Shown piece by piece: positions 1 to 5,326 of a stretch of DNA of 7,356 bases (positions are counted from its first letter, which is position 1; every line of letters begins with the position of its first letter). The notes below the pieces were generated by a model. The model was not told where the DNA came from, did not search any database, and saw only the letters and a program-made list of their open reading frames with translations. The position numbers and the translations under genes were made by a program. This DNA comes from Phycisphaerales bacterium (GTDB lineage: Bacteria > Planctomycetota > Phycisphaerae > Phycisphaerales > UBA1924): positions 1 through 7,356 of the forward strand of contig JAGVLZ010000371.1 of NCBI GenBank assembly GCA_020054055.1, read 5' to 3'.

Positions 1-22
1 CCCGGCCGCACGCACCCGCGCG

Positions 23-40
23 CACCGACACGCCTCCTCC
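23..40 (-). promoter_or_regulatory. Strong ribosome binding site and possible start of the next gene (fliP expected)
   Basis: On the minus strand GGAGGAGG (40-33) is followed after 7 bases by a GTG (25-23), whose frame is open to the window edge. An alternative is the ATG at 59-57, preceded 8 bases earlier by GAGG; its frame is also open to the edge but gives an arginine-rich peptide (MESARCGRRRVG). The visible coding sequence is too short to identify a product; fliP is expected only from gene order. Confidence 0.4.
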
Positions 41-71
41 CGCACCGCGCGGACTCCATACGCGAAGCCTC

Positions 72-716
72 TCACGCCCGCACCTCCCGGAACCGCGCCA
101 ACTTGCCGCGCAACCCGCTCTCATCGACCGTCTCCCCGCGCTCCGCGCCGATGATCGACGGATCGTTCTCCATCTGGTGCAGCAGTTCATTGAACCGCGT
201 CGCGTTGGTCGCCCCCTCCTCGTCGCGCGTCTTGAGCAGCAGCGACGCCACCTCGTCCGCGTCCGTCACCTCCGCAAGCGTTGAACATCCGGCGGCCGAC
301 TGCGACAGCAGCAGGATGCGCCGGTCCATCCGCAGCAGCACGAGCGTCTGCCCGCGCGCCACCGGAAACCTCCCGAGCACTTCGAGCACTCCCGACGGCG
401 CGCGCCCGCCGCCGCCGAGCGACAGCGCCAGACTCCCCGACCGCTTTGACAGCCGCACCAGCGCGACGCGCGTCAGAAGGACCAATCCGATCACCCCGCC
501 GAGCGCGAGCCCCGTGCGGACCCACCCCGAATCGCCGCCAACCCCTGTATTCGCCGCGGGATCACCCCGCGAAACCGTCGGAACACCCAGCGGCCGCGAC
601 TCGAGGTCCGCGCGCTCCACCGGCGCGACCAACTGCGCCGCCACCGACGATGCCACCGCCAGCATCATCGCCGACGCGATCGAGAGGGAACGGATTGAAG
701 GGATCGTCAGCGCCAT
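72..716 (-). CDS. fliO: FliO, flagellar type III export gate assembly protein
   Basis: 214 residues from the ATG at 716. It begins with a likely cleavable signal peptide (residues 1-27, MALTIPSIRSLSIASAMMLA then VASSVAA, with a possible cut before the following Q). A periplasmic stretch follows to about residue 65, then a single membrane helix at about 68-88 (TGLALGGVIGLVLLTRVAL) followed by basic residues. The cytosolic part contains the FliO core at about 109-160: GVLEVLGRFPVARGQTLVLL, RMDRRILLLSQS, LAEVTDADEVASLL. The remaining 50 residues are charged and have no known motif. In the family, FliO helps assemble the FliP-FliQ-FliR core of the export gate. It lies directly after fliN, as in fliN-fliO-fliP clusters, and the left edge probably leads into fliP. 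In-frame starts at 761 (TTG) and 758 (ATG) would add 14-15 residues in front of the signal peptide, which argues against them. Confidence 0.88.
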   Translation of the reverse strand: MALTIPSIRSLSIASAMMLAVASSVAAQLVAPVERADLESRPLGVPTVSRGDPAANTGVGGDSGWVRTGLALGGVIGLVLLTRVALVRLSKRSGSLALSLGGGGRAPSGVLEVLGRFPVARGQTLVLLRMDRRILLLSQSAAGCSTLAEVTDADEVASLLLKTRDEEGATNATRFNELLHQMENDPSIIGAERGETVDESGLRGKLARFREVRA

Positions 717-722
717 GTCGCC

Positions 723-727
723 ATCCT
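723..727 (-). promoter_or_regulatory. Shine-Dalgarno that decides the fliO start
   Basis: AGGAT on the minus strand, with 6 bases before the ATG at 716-714. This start gives a clean signal peptide, whereas the earlier in-frame starts (TTG at 761, ATG at 758) lack a comparable site. Confidence 0.55.
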
Positions 728-776
728 GGCATTCGGCCGGGCGGACTCCGCCGCCCATCAACCCGTGAGCCCATCC

Positions 777-1220
777 CTACGCCGCCGCGGCCTCGGCGCC
801 ATTCGACGCCGCGATGGGCGCGATGATTTCGCTGATGCGCACGCAGAAGTTGTCGTTCAAGACCAGCACCTCTCCCCGCGCGACGTGACGATCATTCACA
901 AACACATCCACCGGATCGCCCGCGAGTTTGTCCAGCTCGACCACCGAACCCTCGACCAGCCGCAGCACATTCTCGACGAGCATCCGCGTTCGGCCGAGCT
1001 CGATCTTCACATTCAGGTTCACATCGGCAAGCAGCGAGATTCCCGCCGGCATCTCACCTGTCGAGCCGTCGCCGAAGTCCGGCAGCGCAAACGGCTTGGC
1101 GCTCCCGTCATCCTTCGACGCCGGCGCCTCGGCAACCGCCGCGGCGCTCGACGCCCCGACCGGCGCGGCCTCCGCTCTCTCTTCTTCAACCGGCGGTGTT
1201 TCGTTCGCTTCATCCGCCAT
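777..1220 (-). CDS. fliN: FliN, flagellar motor switch protein
   Basis: 147 residues from ATG 1220-1218. Residues about 61-135 are a complete SpoA (FliN/FliM C-terminal) domain: ISLLADVNLNVKIELGRT, VLRLVEGSVVELDKLAGDPV, DVFVNDRHVARGEVLVLND, FCVRISEIIAP. The N-terminal 58 residues are an acidic and alanine-rich linker, as is usual in longer FliN proteins. FliN builds the lower C-ring, binds FliH and takes part in export and switching. The start is uncertain. The frame stays open upstream to a TTG at 1361-1359, only 15 bases after the fliL stop, with in-frame ATGs at 1295, 1265 and 1235. None has a good ribosome binding site. I chose 1220 because the protein then begins with the typical acidic linker; a start at 1295 is also plausible because third-position GC stays high there. 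A 17-base gap separates the TAG stop from the next upstream fliO start candidate at 758-756. Confidence 0.9.
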   Translation of the reverse strand: MADEANETPPVEEERAEAAPVGASSAAAVAEAPASKDDGSAKPFALPDFGDGSTGEMPAGISLLADVNLNVKIELGRTRMLVENVLRLVEGSVVELDKLAGDPVDVFVNDRHVARGEVLVLNDNFCVRISEIIAPIAASNGAEAAAA

Positions 1221-1376
1221 GCGCGCACGCTGCATTCCGAACGCCGAAGCCGAGGCAATACCCATCGCCCCGACCGATCCGGCGGCGAACGTCATATCGG
1301 CGCTCGACCCGATCGGCCAATACACTTCCTTGCGCGTTGGGTAAACACGCTCAGCGCACAAACTGCGCGGCCCGAT

Positions 1377-1982
1377 TCAATAATCAGCGGGGAACCCGAG
1401 GCACCGCGGGATCAGCACTTCCTCGATCCGCTCGTGCCCTTCCGCGTCCTGGCCGAACACCTTGCGGAGGTACTCCAGGATCTGCCGGCTCAGCGTCTCA
1501 CGCCCGGGCTCGGTGAAATACGCGTGCTGCGCGCTGGACATGATCGCCCCGATCCCGGTGCGGACTTCGGCCATCCGCGACTTCATCTCCTCCGGCACCG
1601 TCGGACCCATCACATGACCATCGTGACCATCGGCCTTCGCGTCGCCGTGGCCGCCACCCTTCGCCTCGCCTTCCTCGGCGGCGCCGGCGTGTTTCGTCTT
1701 GACCTTGATGATGACCTCGGTGTCCCACATCCACACGCGGCCGGAGGAACTGTTGGTGAATTTCTCGTGCAAAACGGGCACTTCGACGAGGGTGTCGCCC
1801 TCGTCGTGCTCGGCGTGTTCGAGGCCGACGCCCTTCACTTCCGACGGGCCGCCGAACATTTTGACCGCGGCGATGATGGCGACGGCTTCGACGATCAGCA
1901 TGACCGCGACGGCGCCGATGGTTTTGATCGGGAGGCCCTTTTTCGTGGCTTCTGAGGGGGGTGGCGGGGTTTCCGAGGACAT
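1377..1982 (-). CDS. fliL: FliL, flagellar basal body-associated protein
   Basis: A 201-residue protein counted from ATG 1982-1980; a GTG directly before it (1985-1983) is an equal candidate. It has a short proline-rich cytosolic start, then one membrane helix at about residues 18-42 (IGAVAVMLIVEAVAIIAAV), then a periplasmic domain. The domain has the FliL layout: a first strand region (LVEVPVLHEKF, residues 65-75), strands after it (WDTEVIIKVKT), then a helix (MKSRMAEVRTGIGAIMSSAQ) and the C-terminal RETLSRQILEYLRKVFG and RIEEVLIPRCLGFPADY. In the family FliL forms rings around the stator at the basal body and supports torque. Between the strands lies a histidine-, glycine- and aspartate-rich insert (about residues 98-126, with GGGHGDAKADGHDGH) that I do not expect in FliL. 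No ribosome binding site is obvious. fliN follows, with fliM missing between them. Confidence 0.88.
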   Translation of the reverse strand: MSSETPPPPSEATKKGLPIKTIGAVAVMLIVEAVAIIAAVKMFGGPSEVKGVGLEHAEHDEGDTLVEVPVLHEKFTNSSSGRVWMWDTEVIIKVKTKHAGAAEEGEAKGGGHGDAKADGHDGHVMGPTVPEEMKSRMAEVRTGIGAIMSSAQHAYFTEPGRETLSRQILEYLRKVFGQDAEGHERIEEVLIPRCLGFPADY

Positions 1983-1985
1983 CAC

Positions 1986-2208
1986 GAGTCAGTTCGGTCC
2001 GCCGGGCCTGGGCGCTGAGGAATCCGAGCGTTTTCTCGGTCACGGCGGGCGCTCTGCACCGTCGCGTTTCCGATAACAAGCCCCGATAACGGATGGTTTC
2101 GGGTCGATTGCGTGGTGAAAGCGGGATTCGATGTCCACGATCGTGCGCTCGCGGCCGGTCGATGGTGGGGTTGGCGCGATCGAAAGGCGGCGATTCTTGA
2201 GGGTTATT
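1986..2208. other. flgE-fliL gap without a recognisable gene
   Basis: This 223-base gap lies where flbD/swrD, motA and motB sit in many fla/che clusters. I see no convincing coding frame in it. CCGATAAC occurs twice as a direct repeat, at 2070-2077 and 2083-2090, with a 13-base period. Read on the minus strand, toward fliL, it is GTTATCGG twice. This could be an operator or promoter element for fliL, but I cannot match it to a known motif on that strand. No strong terminator hairpin followed by a T run was seen. Confidence 0.5.
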
Positions 2209-3939
2209 TTAGCGTCCGATGGTCAGGAGTTGCTGGATCAACTGGTCCGTGGTGGTGATGACCCGTGAGGCGGCGGAGTAGCCGGTTGATGTAAGAATCA
2301 TATTAATGAATTCCTCCGACAGGTCCACGTTGGAGAGTTCGAGCGCGCCCCCCAGGACGCGTCCCGCGCCGAACTCGAGGGGTTCGGTGATGACGGCGTT
2401 GCCGGAGTTGGGGCCGACGCGGAACATGCTGTTGCCGGCGTCGACGAGTCCCTCGGGGTTGGTGAAGGTGGCGAGGGCGAGTTGGCCGATGGTTCGTGTG
2501 AGGCCGTTGGTGAAGCCGCCGGTGATGATCCCGTTGACTCCGACCGAGAAGTTCGAGAGGACGCCGAGGCGCGATCCGTCCTCGAAGACGGCGGCGATCG
2601 ACGAGTTGGCGGTTGGTGTGTCGGAGAAGGCGGTGACGGCGTCGCCTCCCGCGGCAAACTGGAGGTTGACGGTGAGGGGATCGTCCGCGCCGGTGTTCGT
2701 GCGGTCGAGTTCCATGGTGATTTCGGCCGGGGAGACGAGTTGGCCGAAGGTGTCGAACTGGATGAGCGGGACGGGGCCGAGCGGCGGCTCGACGCGCGCC
2801 CCGACTTCGAGTTGCAGCGCCTGGTCGGTGTCGCCCGGCGAGTGAAGGAAGGCTCTCCAGAAGGTGCCGTTGCCGTTGGCGGCGACGAGGACCATGGTGA
2901 GGTCCACTTCCGTCGGCGTGCCGAGGGAATCGTGGACGATGTAGGTGGTGCGGACGGATTCGCCGTCGGCGCTGGCGGTCTTGTTGACCGTGAATGGGCT
3001 CGCCTTGGCGACGCCCATCGAGTCGGCGACGGTGAGGTTGGAGTTCGAGAAGGTGATGTCGTTGTCGGCGCCGAGGTTGCCGACGAGGGTGACCATGCCC
3101 GCGGCGACGGTGTACGATCCCGGCTCCGCCGCGCCCGTCGGATCTCCCGCAACGAAACCGCCGTCCTGCACGATGCCGAGCGCGTCGCGGATGAATCGGA
3201 AAAGGTCGTCCACGGTCGATCCCGCGGCGACGGTGAGGGTTGCGTCGGGGACGACCTTGCCGTTGCGTGTCGCGCCGCTCATGGTGATGGCGTCGCCCAC
3301 CGCGTAGGCTCCAGCGCCGATCGCGGTGAGCAGGTCCGTTCCCGCGGCGATGCCCGCGGCCGAGAAATCGAGCGAAGCGCCCGTGGTGGCCACGTCGCCG
3401 TTGGCCTTCAGGTTGCCCGAGAATCGCACGTTCTGCGTCGCCTCGGCGATGGTTTGCTTGCCGACGGGGATGTTCAGGTCCACGAGTTGGCCGGTGACGA
3501 TGTTGTAGTTGTCGTCCACGGCGTAGCCCTGGAGTCGCTCGCCGCTGACGGTGATGAGGTCGTTGTTCCCGTTGAACTGGAAGGCGCCTGCGCGGGTGTA
3601 GAACTGCTCGTTGTTGCGGCTGACGATGAAGAATCCGTCGCCCTCGATGGCGAGGTCGGTGTTGATGCCTGTGTTGGAGATGGCGCCGCCGTTGAAGTTG
3701 CGCTGTGTTCCGGCGAGGTTCACGCCCAGGCCGACCTGTGAGGGGTTGCTGCCGCCGGTGCTCGCACCCGGGACGGTGCCGAGGGTAAAGTCGCGGCTGA
3801 AACTCGGCGAGAAGATCATGCGCGTCGACTTGAAGGCGTAGGAGTTGATGTTCGCGATGTTGTTGCCGATGGTCTCGAGTCGGCGTGCGTTGACGTTGAG
3901 TCCGGTGAGTCCGGTGAAGAGTGCGATGGTGGAGGCCAT
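2209..3939 (-). CDS. flgE: FlgE, flagellar hook protein
   Basis: A 576-residue protein. The start (ALFTGLTGLNVNARRLETIG, then NNIANINSYAFKSTR, residues 7-40) is the rod/hook N-terminal helix with the ANxxxxxFK signature. Residues about 95-160 (DLAIEGDGFFIV, FYTRAGAFQFNGNNDL, LQGYAVD) are the conserved FlgE/F/G core. The end (SNVDLSEEFINMILTSTGYS, then SRVITTTDQLIQQLL, residues 536-572) is the matching C-terminal helix. FlgE polymerises into the curved joint between rod and filament, exported through the flagellar type III system. It is longer than E. coli FlgE (about 400 residues). The extra length lies mostly around residues 185-320, including a stretch (VGDAITMSGATRNGKV, then STVDDLFRFIRDALGI) like the flagellin IN motif; this is probably part of the surface-exposed outer domains. 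The residue 330-430 stretch (TTYIVHDSLGTPTEVDLTMV) resembles the FlgE D2 domain. It ends in TAA, and a 223-base gap follows. Confidence 0.95.
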   Translation of the reverse strand: MASTIALFTGLTGLNVNARRLETIGNNIANINSYAFKSTRMIFSPSFSRDFTLGTVPGASTGGSNPSQVGLGVNLAGTQRNFNGGAISNTGINTDLAIEGDGFFIVSRNNEQFYTRAGAFQFNGNNDLITVSGERLQGYAVDDNYNIVTGQLVDLNIPVGKQTIAEATQNVRFSGNLKANGDVATTGASLDFSAAGIAAGTDLLTAIGAGAYAVGDAITMSGATRNGKVVPDATLTVAAGSTVDDLFRFIRDALGIVQDGGFVAGDPTGAAEPGSYTVAAGMVTLVGNLGADNDITFSNSNLTVADSMGVAKASPFTVNKTASADGESVRTTYIVHDSLGTPTEVDLTMVLVAANGNGTFWRAFLHSPGDTDQALQLEVGARVEPPLGPVPLIQFDTFGQLVSPAEITMELDRTNTGADDPLTVNLQFAAGGDAVTAFSDTPTANSSIAAVFEDGSRLGVLSNFSVGVNGIITGGFTNGLTRTIGQLALATFTNPEGLVDAGNSMFRVGPNSGNAVITEPLEFGAGRVLGGALELSNVDLSEEFINMILTSTGYSAASRVITTTDQLIQQLLTIGR

Positions 3940-3947
3940 GGGGTGTG

Positions 3948-3953
3948 TCCTTT
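3948..3953 (-). promoter_or_regulatory. Shine-Dalgarno of flgE
   Basis: AAAGGA on the minus strand, 8 bases before the ATG at 3939-3937. A well-placed site that supports this start and lets flgE be translated independently of the gene before the repeat-filled gap. Confidence 0.68.
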
Positions 3954-3958
3954 GAGCG

Positions 3959-3998
3959 GGTGAGCCGGTGAGCAGGTGAGGGGGTGAGGGGGTGAGGG
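3959..3998. repeat. GGTGAGNN tandem repeat before flgE
   Basis: Five 8-base units in a row: GGTGAGCC, GGTGAGCA and then GGTGAGGG three times. The array ends 6 bases from the flgE ribosome binding site. It is followed directly by the RTTTCAG array, so the 173-base gap is almost entirely composed of short tandem repeats. Confidence 0.78.
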
Positions 3999-4006
3999 GA
4001 TCTGAG

Positions 4007-4040
4007 ATTTCAGGTTTCAGATTTCAGGTTTCAGGTTTCA
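4007..4040. repeat. RTTTCAG tandem repeat before flgE
   Basis: Five consecutive 7-base units, ATTTCAG or GTTTCAG, the last one incomplete. On the minus strand they read as CTGAAAC/CTGAAAT. A single GATTTCAG also occurs at 5214-5221 within the spacer of the fliK-flgD inverted repeat, so the same kinds of repeat sit together in both gaps. Confidence 0.75.
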
Positions 4041-4073
4041 AGGTCTTGAGTTCTCAGCCCATTTATCTTTGAT

Positions 4074-4098
4074 TCTCTGTGTCTCTGCGTCTCTGTGG
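4074..4098. repeat. TCTCTGYG tandem repeat before flgE (CAGAGACGCAGAGA family)
   Basis: Three 8-base units in a row: TCTCTGTG, TCTCTGCG, TCTCTGTG. The 17 bases at 4082-4098 (TCTCTGCGTCTCTGTGG) recur exactly at 5291-5307 in the right arm of the fliK-flgD inverted repeat. Repeats of this look are, from memory, common between genes in Planctomycetota and some other phyla. Confidence 0.75.
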
Positions 4099-4112
4099 CG
4101 AGTGTCTCCGAT

Positions 4113-4628
4113 TCAGTCTTCATCGTCGCTCAAAGGCGCGATGATCTCGGAGAGCGATTGGTTTCGGATGGTCTGGAGGCTCGCGAGGGGCGAGGGCTGT
4201 GGTTCGTGCCGGCTGCCCTTGGCAAAGAGCGAACGGAGGTCTTTGACGCCGCCCGCGGGGACGCTGATGACGGCGTCGAAGCCGTTCAGCACCCGCGCAT
4301 CGGCGGGCGAGTGGGACTCCATGACCATTCGTCCCGACACGTCGACGGTGAGCGCCTTTCCGTCGATGAGCGCGAGGACGCGGTCGTGCCCCGCTGCTTC
4401 GGCGGCGTCGAGGGCCACGCCGAGGCGTGCGAGTTGCTCGGGCGAGAGTTCGACGTTCGCGCCGGGAGCGATCTCGACTGGCTGCGAGCTCGCAAGTTCG
4501 CCCGCGCGGACCTTTTCGAGCAGGTCTGCGAAGCCGGCTTGATCGATTGAGGTTTGCGGGGCTGGTGCCGCGTCGGGGAGGATTCCCGAGGCGAGCCGCG
4601 CGAGGAGATCGATGGGGTTCAGGATCAT
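4113..4628 (-). CDS. Flagellar operon protein, TIGR02530 / putative flagellar (PF12611) family
   Basis: A 171-residue protein with no signal peptide or membrane segment. Residues about 31-123 fit the small flagellar-operon family often found between flgD and flgE: FADLLEKV, then VELSPEQLARLGVALDAAEA, then RVLALIDGKALTVDVSGRMV, ending VLNGFDAVISV. The pattern 'LS.EQ...L..A...A...G....L.L.D..A..V.V..R.V' is how I recognise it. The function of the family is not established; its position suggests a cytosolic or exported helper of hook assembly. The C-terminal 45 residues have no recognised motif and end in an acidic DDED. The start ATG is 6 bases after the flgD stop and has no clear ribosome binding site, so translation probably depends on coupling to flgD. 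Downstream is a 173-base gap full of short repeats before flgE. Confidence 0.82.
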   Translation of the reverse strand: MILNPIDLLARLASGILPDAAPAPQTSIDQAGFADLLEKVRAGELASSQPVEIAPGANVELSPEQLARLGVALDAAEAAGHDRVLALIDGKALTVDVSGRMVMESHSPADARVLNGFDAVISVPAGGVKDLRSLFAKGSRHEPQPSPLASLQTIRNQSLSEIIAPLSDDED

Positions 4629-4634
4629 TGGGGT

Positions 4635-5138
4635 CTAGAGGCTTGGGGCTTGGGTTCGGGCCTCTTCGGAGGATTCTTCTTGTGGAGTGGTTGCTTGTTC
4701 TTCTGCGGGCTCGGTGCGCGGGGCGGTGGTGATGAGGTCCGGGTCGTAGACGGTTTGCAGGCCGGAGAGTGGGATGGAAATAGTCGATGAGAGATTGAGG
4801 AGGATGCCTTCTCGCGTGACGCTGATGGAATCGACGAAGCCGCGTGTTTTCTCGCCGGAGCCGGTCGTGCCTTCGACGAAGGCGCCGACGAGGCTGCCGG
4901 CGGAGGTGATCTCGTTCTGTCGCGCGATGTCCTGCAGTCGATTGGTGAGGGTCAGGTCCGACTCGATGCCGCGGATGGCTCCGAGCTGGCTGAGGAGGTC
5001 CTTGCTGTCGGTGGGTTTGGTGGGGTCCTGGCGTGTGAGTTCGGCGAACATGACGCGGATGAAATCGTCGCTGGACATGGATTCATACGCGTTCGTTGCG
5101 GGGCGGGTCGCGGAGGCGAGTGAGTCGATGGCGGACAT
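4635..5138 (-). CDS. flgD: FlgD, flagellar hook cap / hook assembly protein (short form)
   Basis: A 167-residue protein. Residues about 24-62 carry the FlgD N-terminal signature: DFIRVMFAELTRQDPTKPTD, then LLSQLGAIRGIESDL, matching the family pattern FL.LL.TQLQ.QDP..P, QLA..S..E. Residues about 81-131 (GSLVGAFVEGT, GFVDSISVTREGILLNL, ISIPLSGLQTVYD) fit the small Tudor-like beta domain of FlgD. The fibronectin-type domain present in longer FlgD proteins (E. coli FlgD is about 230 residues) is absent. In its place the last 30 or so residues are rich in E, T, Q and P and probably disordered. In the family, FlgD caps the growing hook and is needed for FlgE to polymerise; it is exported by the flagellar type III system. 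Its place between fliK and flgE is the usual one. The next gene starts 6 bases after its TAG stop. Confidence 0.9.
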   Translation of the reverse strand: MSAIDSLASATRPATNAYESMSSDDFIRVMFAELTRQDPTKPTDSKDLLSQLGAIRGIESDLTLTNRLQDIARQNEITSAGSLVGAFVEGTTGSGEKTRGFVDSISVTREGILLNLSSTISIPLSGLQTVYDPDLITTAPRTEPAEEQATTPQEESSEEARTQAPSL

Positions 5139-5144
5139 GGTTGG

Positions 5145-5150
5145 CCTTTC
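5145..5150 (-). promoter_or_regulatory. Shine-Dalgarno of flgD
   Basis: GAAAGG on the minus strand, with 6 bases before the ATG at 5138-5136. It lies between the inverted repeat (which begins at 5162) and the gene, so the repeat arm ends 11 bases upstream of it. Confidence 0.65.
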
Positions 5151-5161
5151 GAAGCGGAGTT

Positions 5162-5311
5162 TTCACCGCAGAGACGCGGAGGACGCAGAGCGGGAAGAAG
5201 GGATTGGATTCTGGATTTCAGACCTAAGATGTCGGACCTGAGTGCACGGGCCTTTCGTCGTGAATCCCATCAGTCTGTCTTCCTCTGCGCTCTCTGCGTC
5301 TCTGTGGTGAA
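5162..5311. repeat. Imperfect inverted repeat in the fliK-flgD gap
   Basis: The left arm (5162-5190, beginning TTCACCGCAGAGACGCGGAG) matches the reverse complement of the right arm (5283-5311, which reads TTCACCACAGAGACGCAGAG on the minus strand) at 25 of 29 positions. The arms are separated by 92 bases (5191-5282) that hold no gene. The whole unit fills most of the 188-base gap between the fliK stop and the flgD start. Transcribed, the arms could pair into a long stem. The right arm shares an exact 17-base word with the gap before flgE, so this belongs to a family of dispersed intergenic repeats. No transposase or clear target-site duplication is visible. Confidence 0.75.
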
Positions 5312-5326
5312 TGTCTTTCTGTCTTG

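Noticed and set aside
103..768. Plus-strand open frames opposite fliO
   Set aside because: Serine/arginine/proline-rich shadow of the fliO codons; no ribosome binding site and no motif.
765..1955. Long plus-strand open frame (396 codons) spanning fliN and fliL
   Set aside because: It runs across two well-supported genes on the other strand and their gap, and its R/D/H-rich product has no recognisable domain.
1498..2079. Minus-strand open frame out of phase with fliL
   Set aside because: Starts at a TTG with no ribosome binding site, is arginine-rich and overlaps the clear FliL frame for most of its length.
2051..2090. Sigma-28 promoter on the plus strand built on CCGATAAC
   Set aside because: No TAAA-type -35 element at the right distance, and transcription would run antisense into flgE.
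2040..2138. Small minus-strand frame (32 codons, GTG start) in the flgE-fliL gap as a possible flbD remnant
   Set aside because: No ribosome binding site, too short, and no resemblance to the FlbD/SwrD pattern.
2482..3741. Long plus-strand open frame (419 codons) opposite flgE
   Set aside because: It lies wholly inside flgE, its product is a low-complexity G/V/D/E/R-rich sequence with no motif, and it arises from GC-biased codons of the real gene.
3959..4098. CRISPR-like array before flgE
   Set aside because: The units are 7-8 bases, directly adjacent and without spacers, so they are simple tandem repeats.
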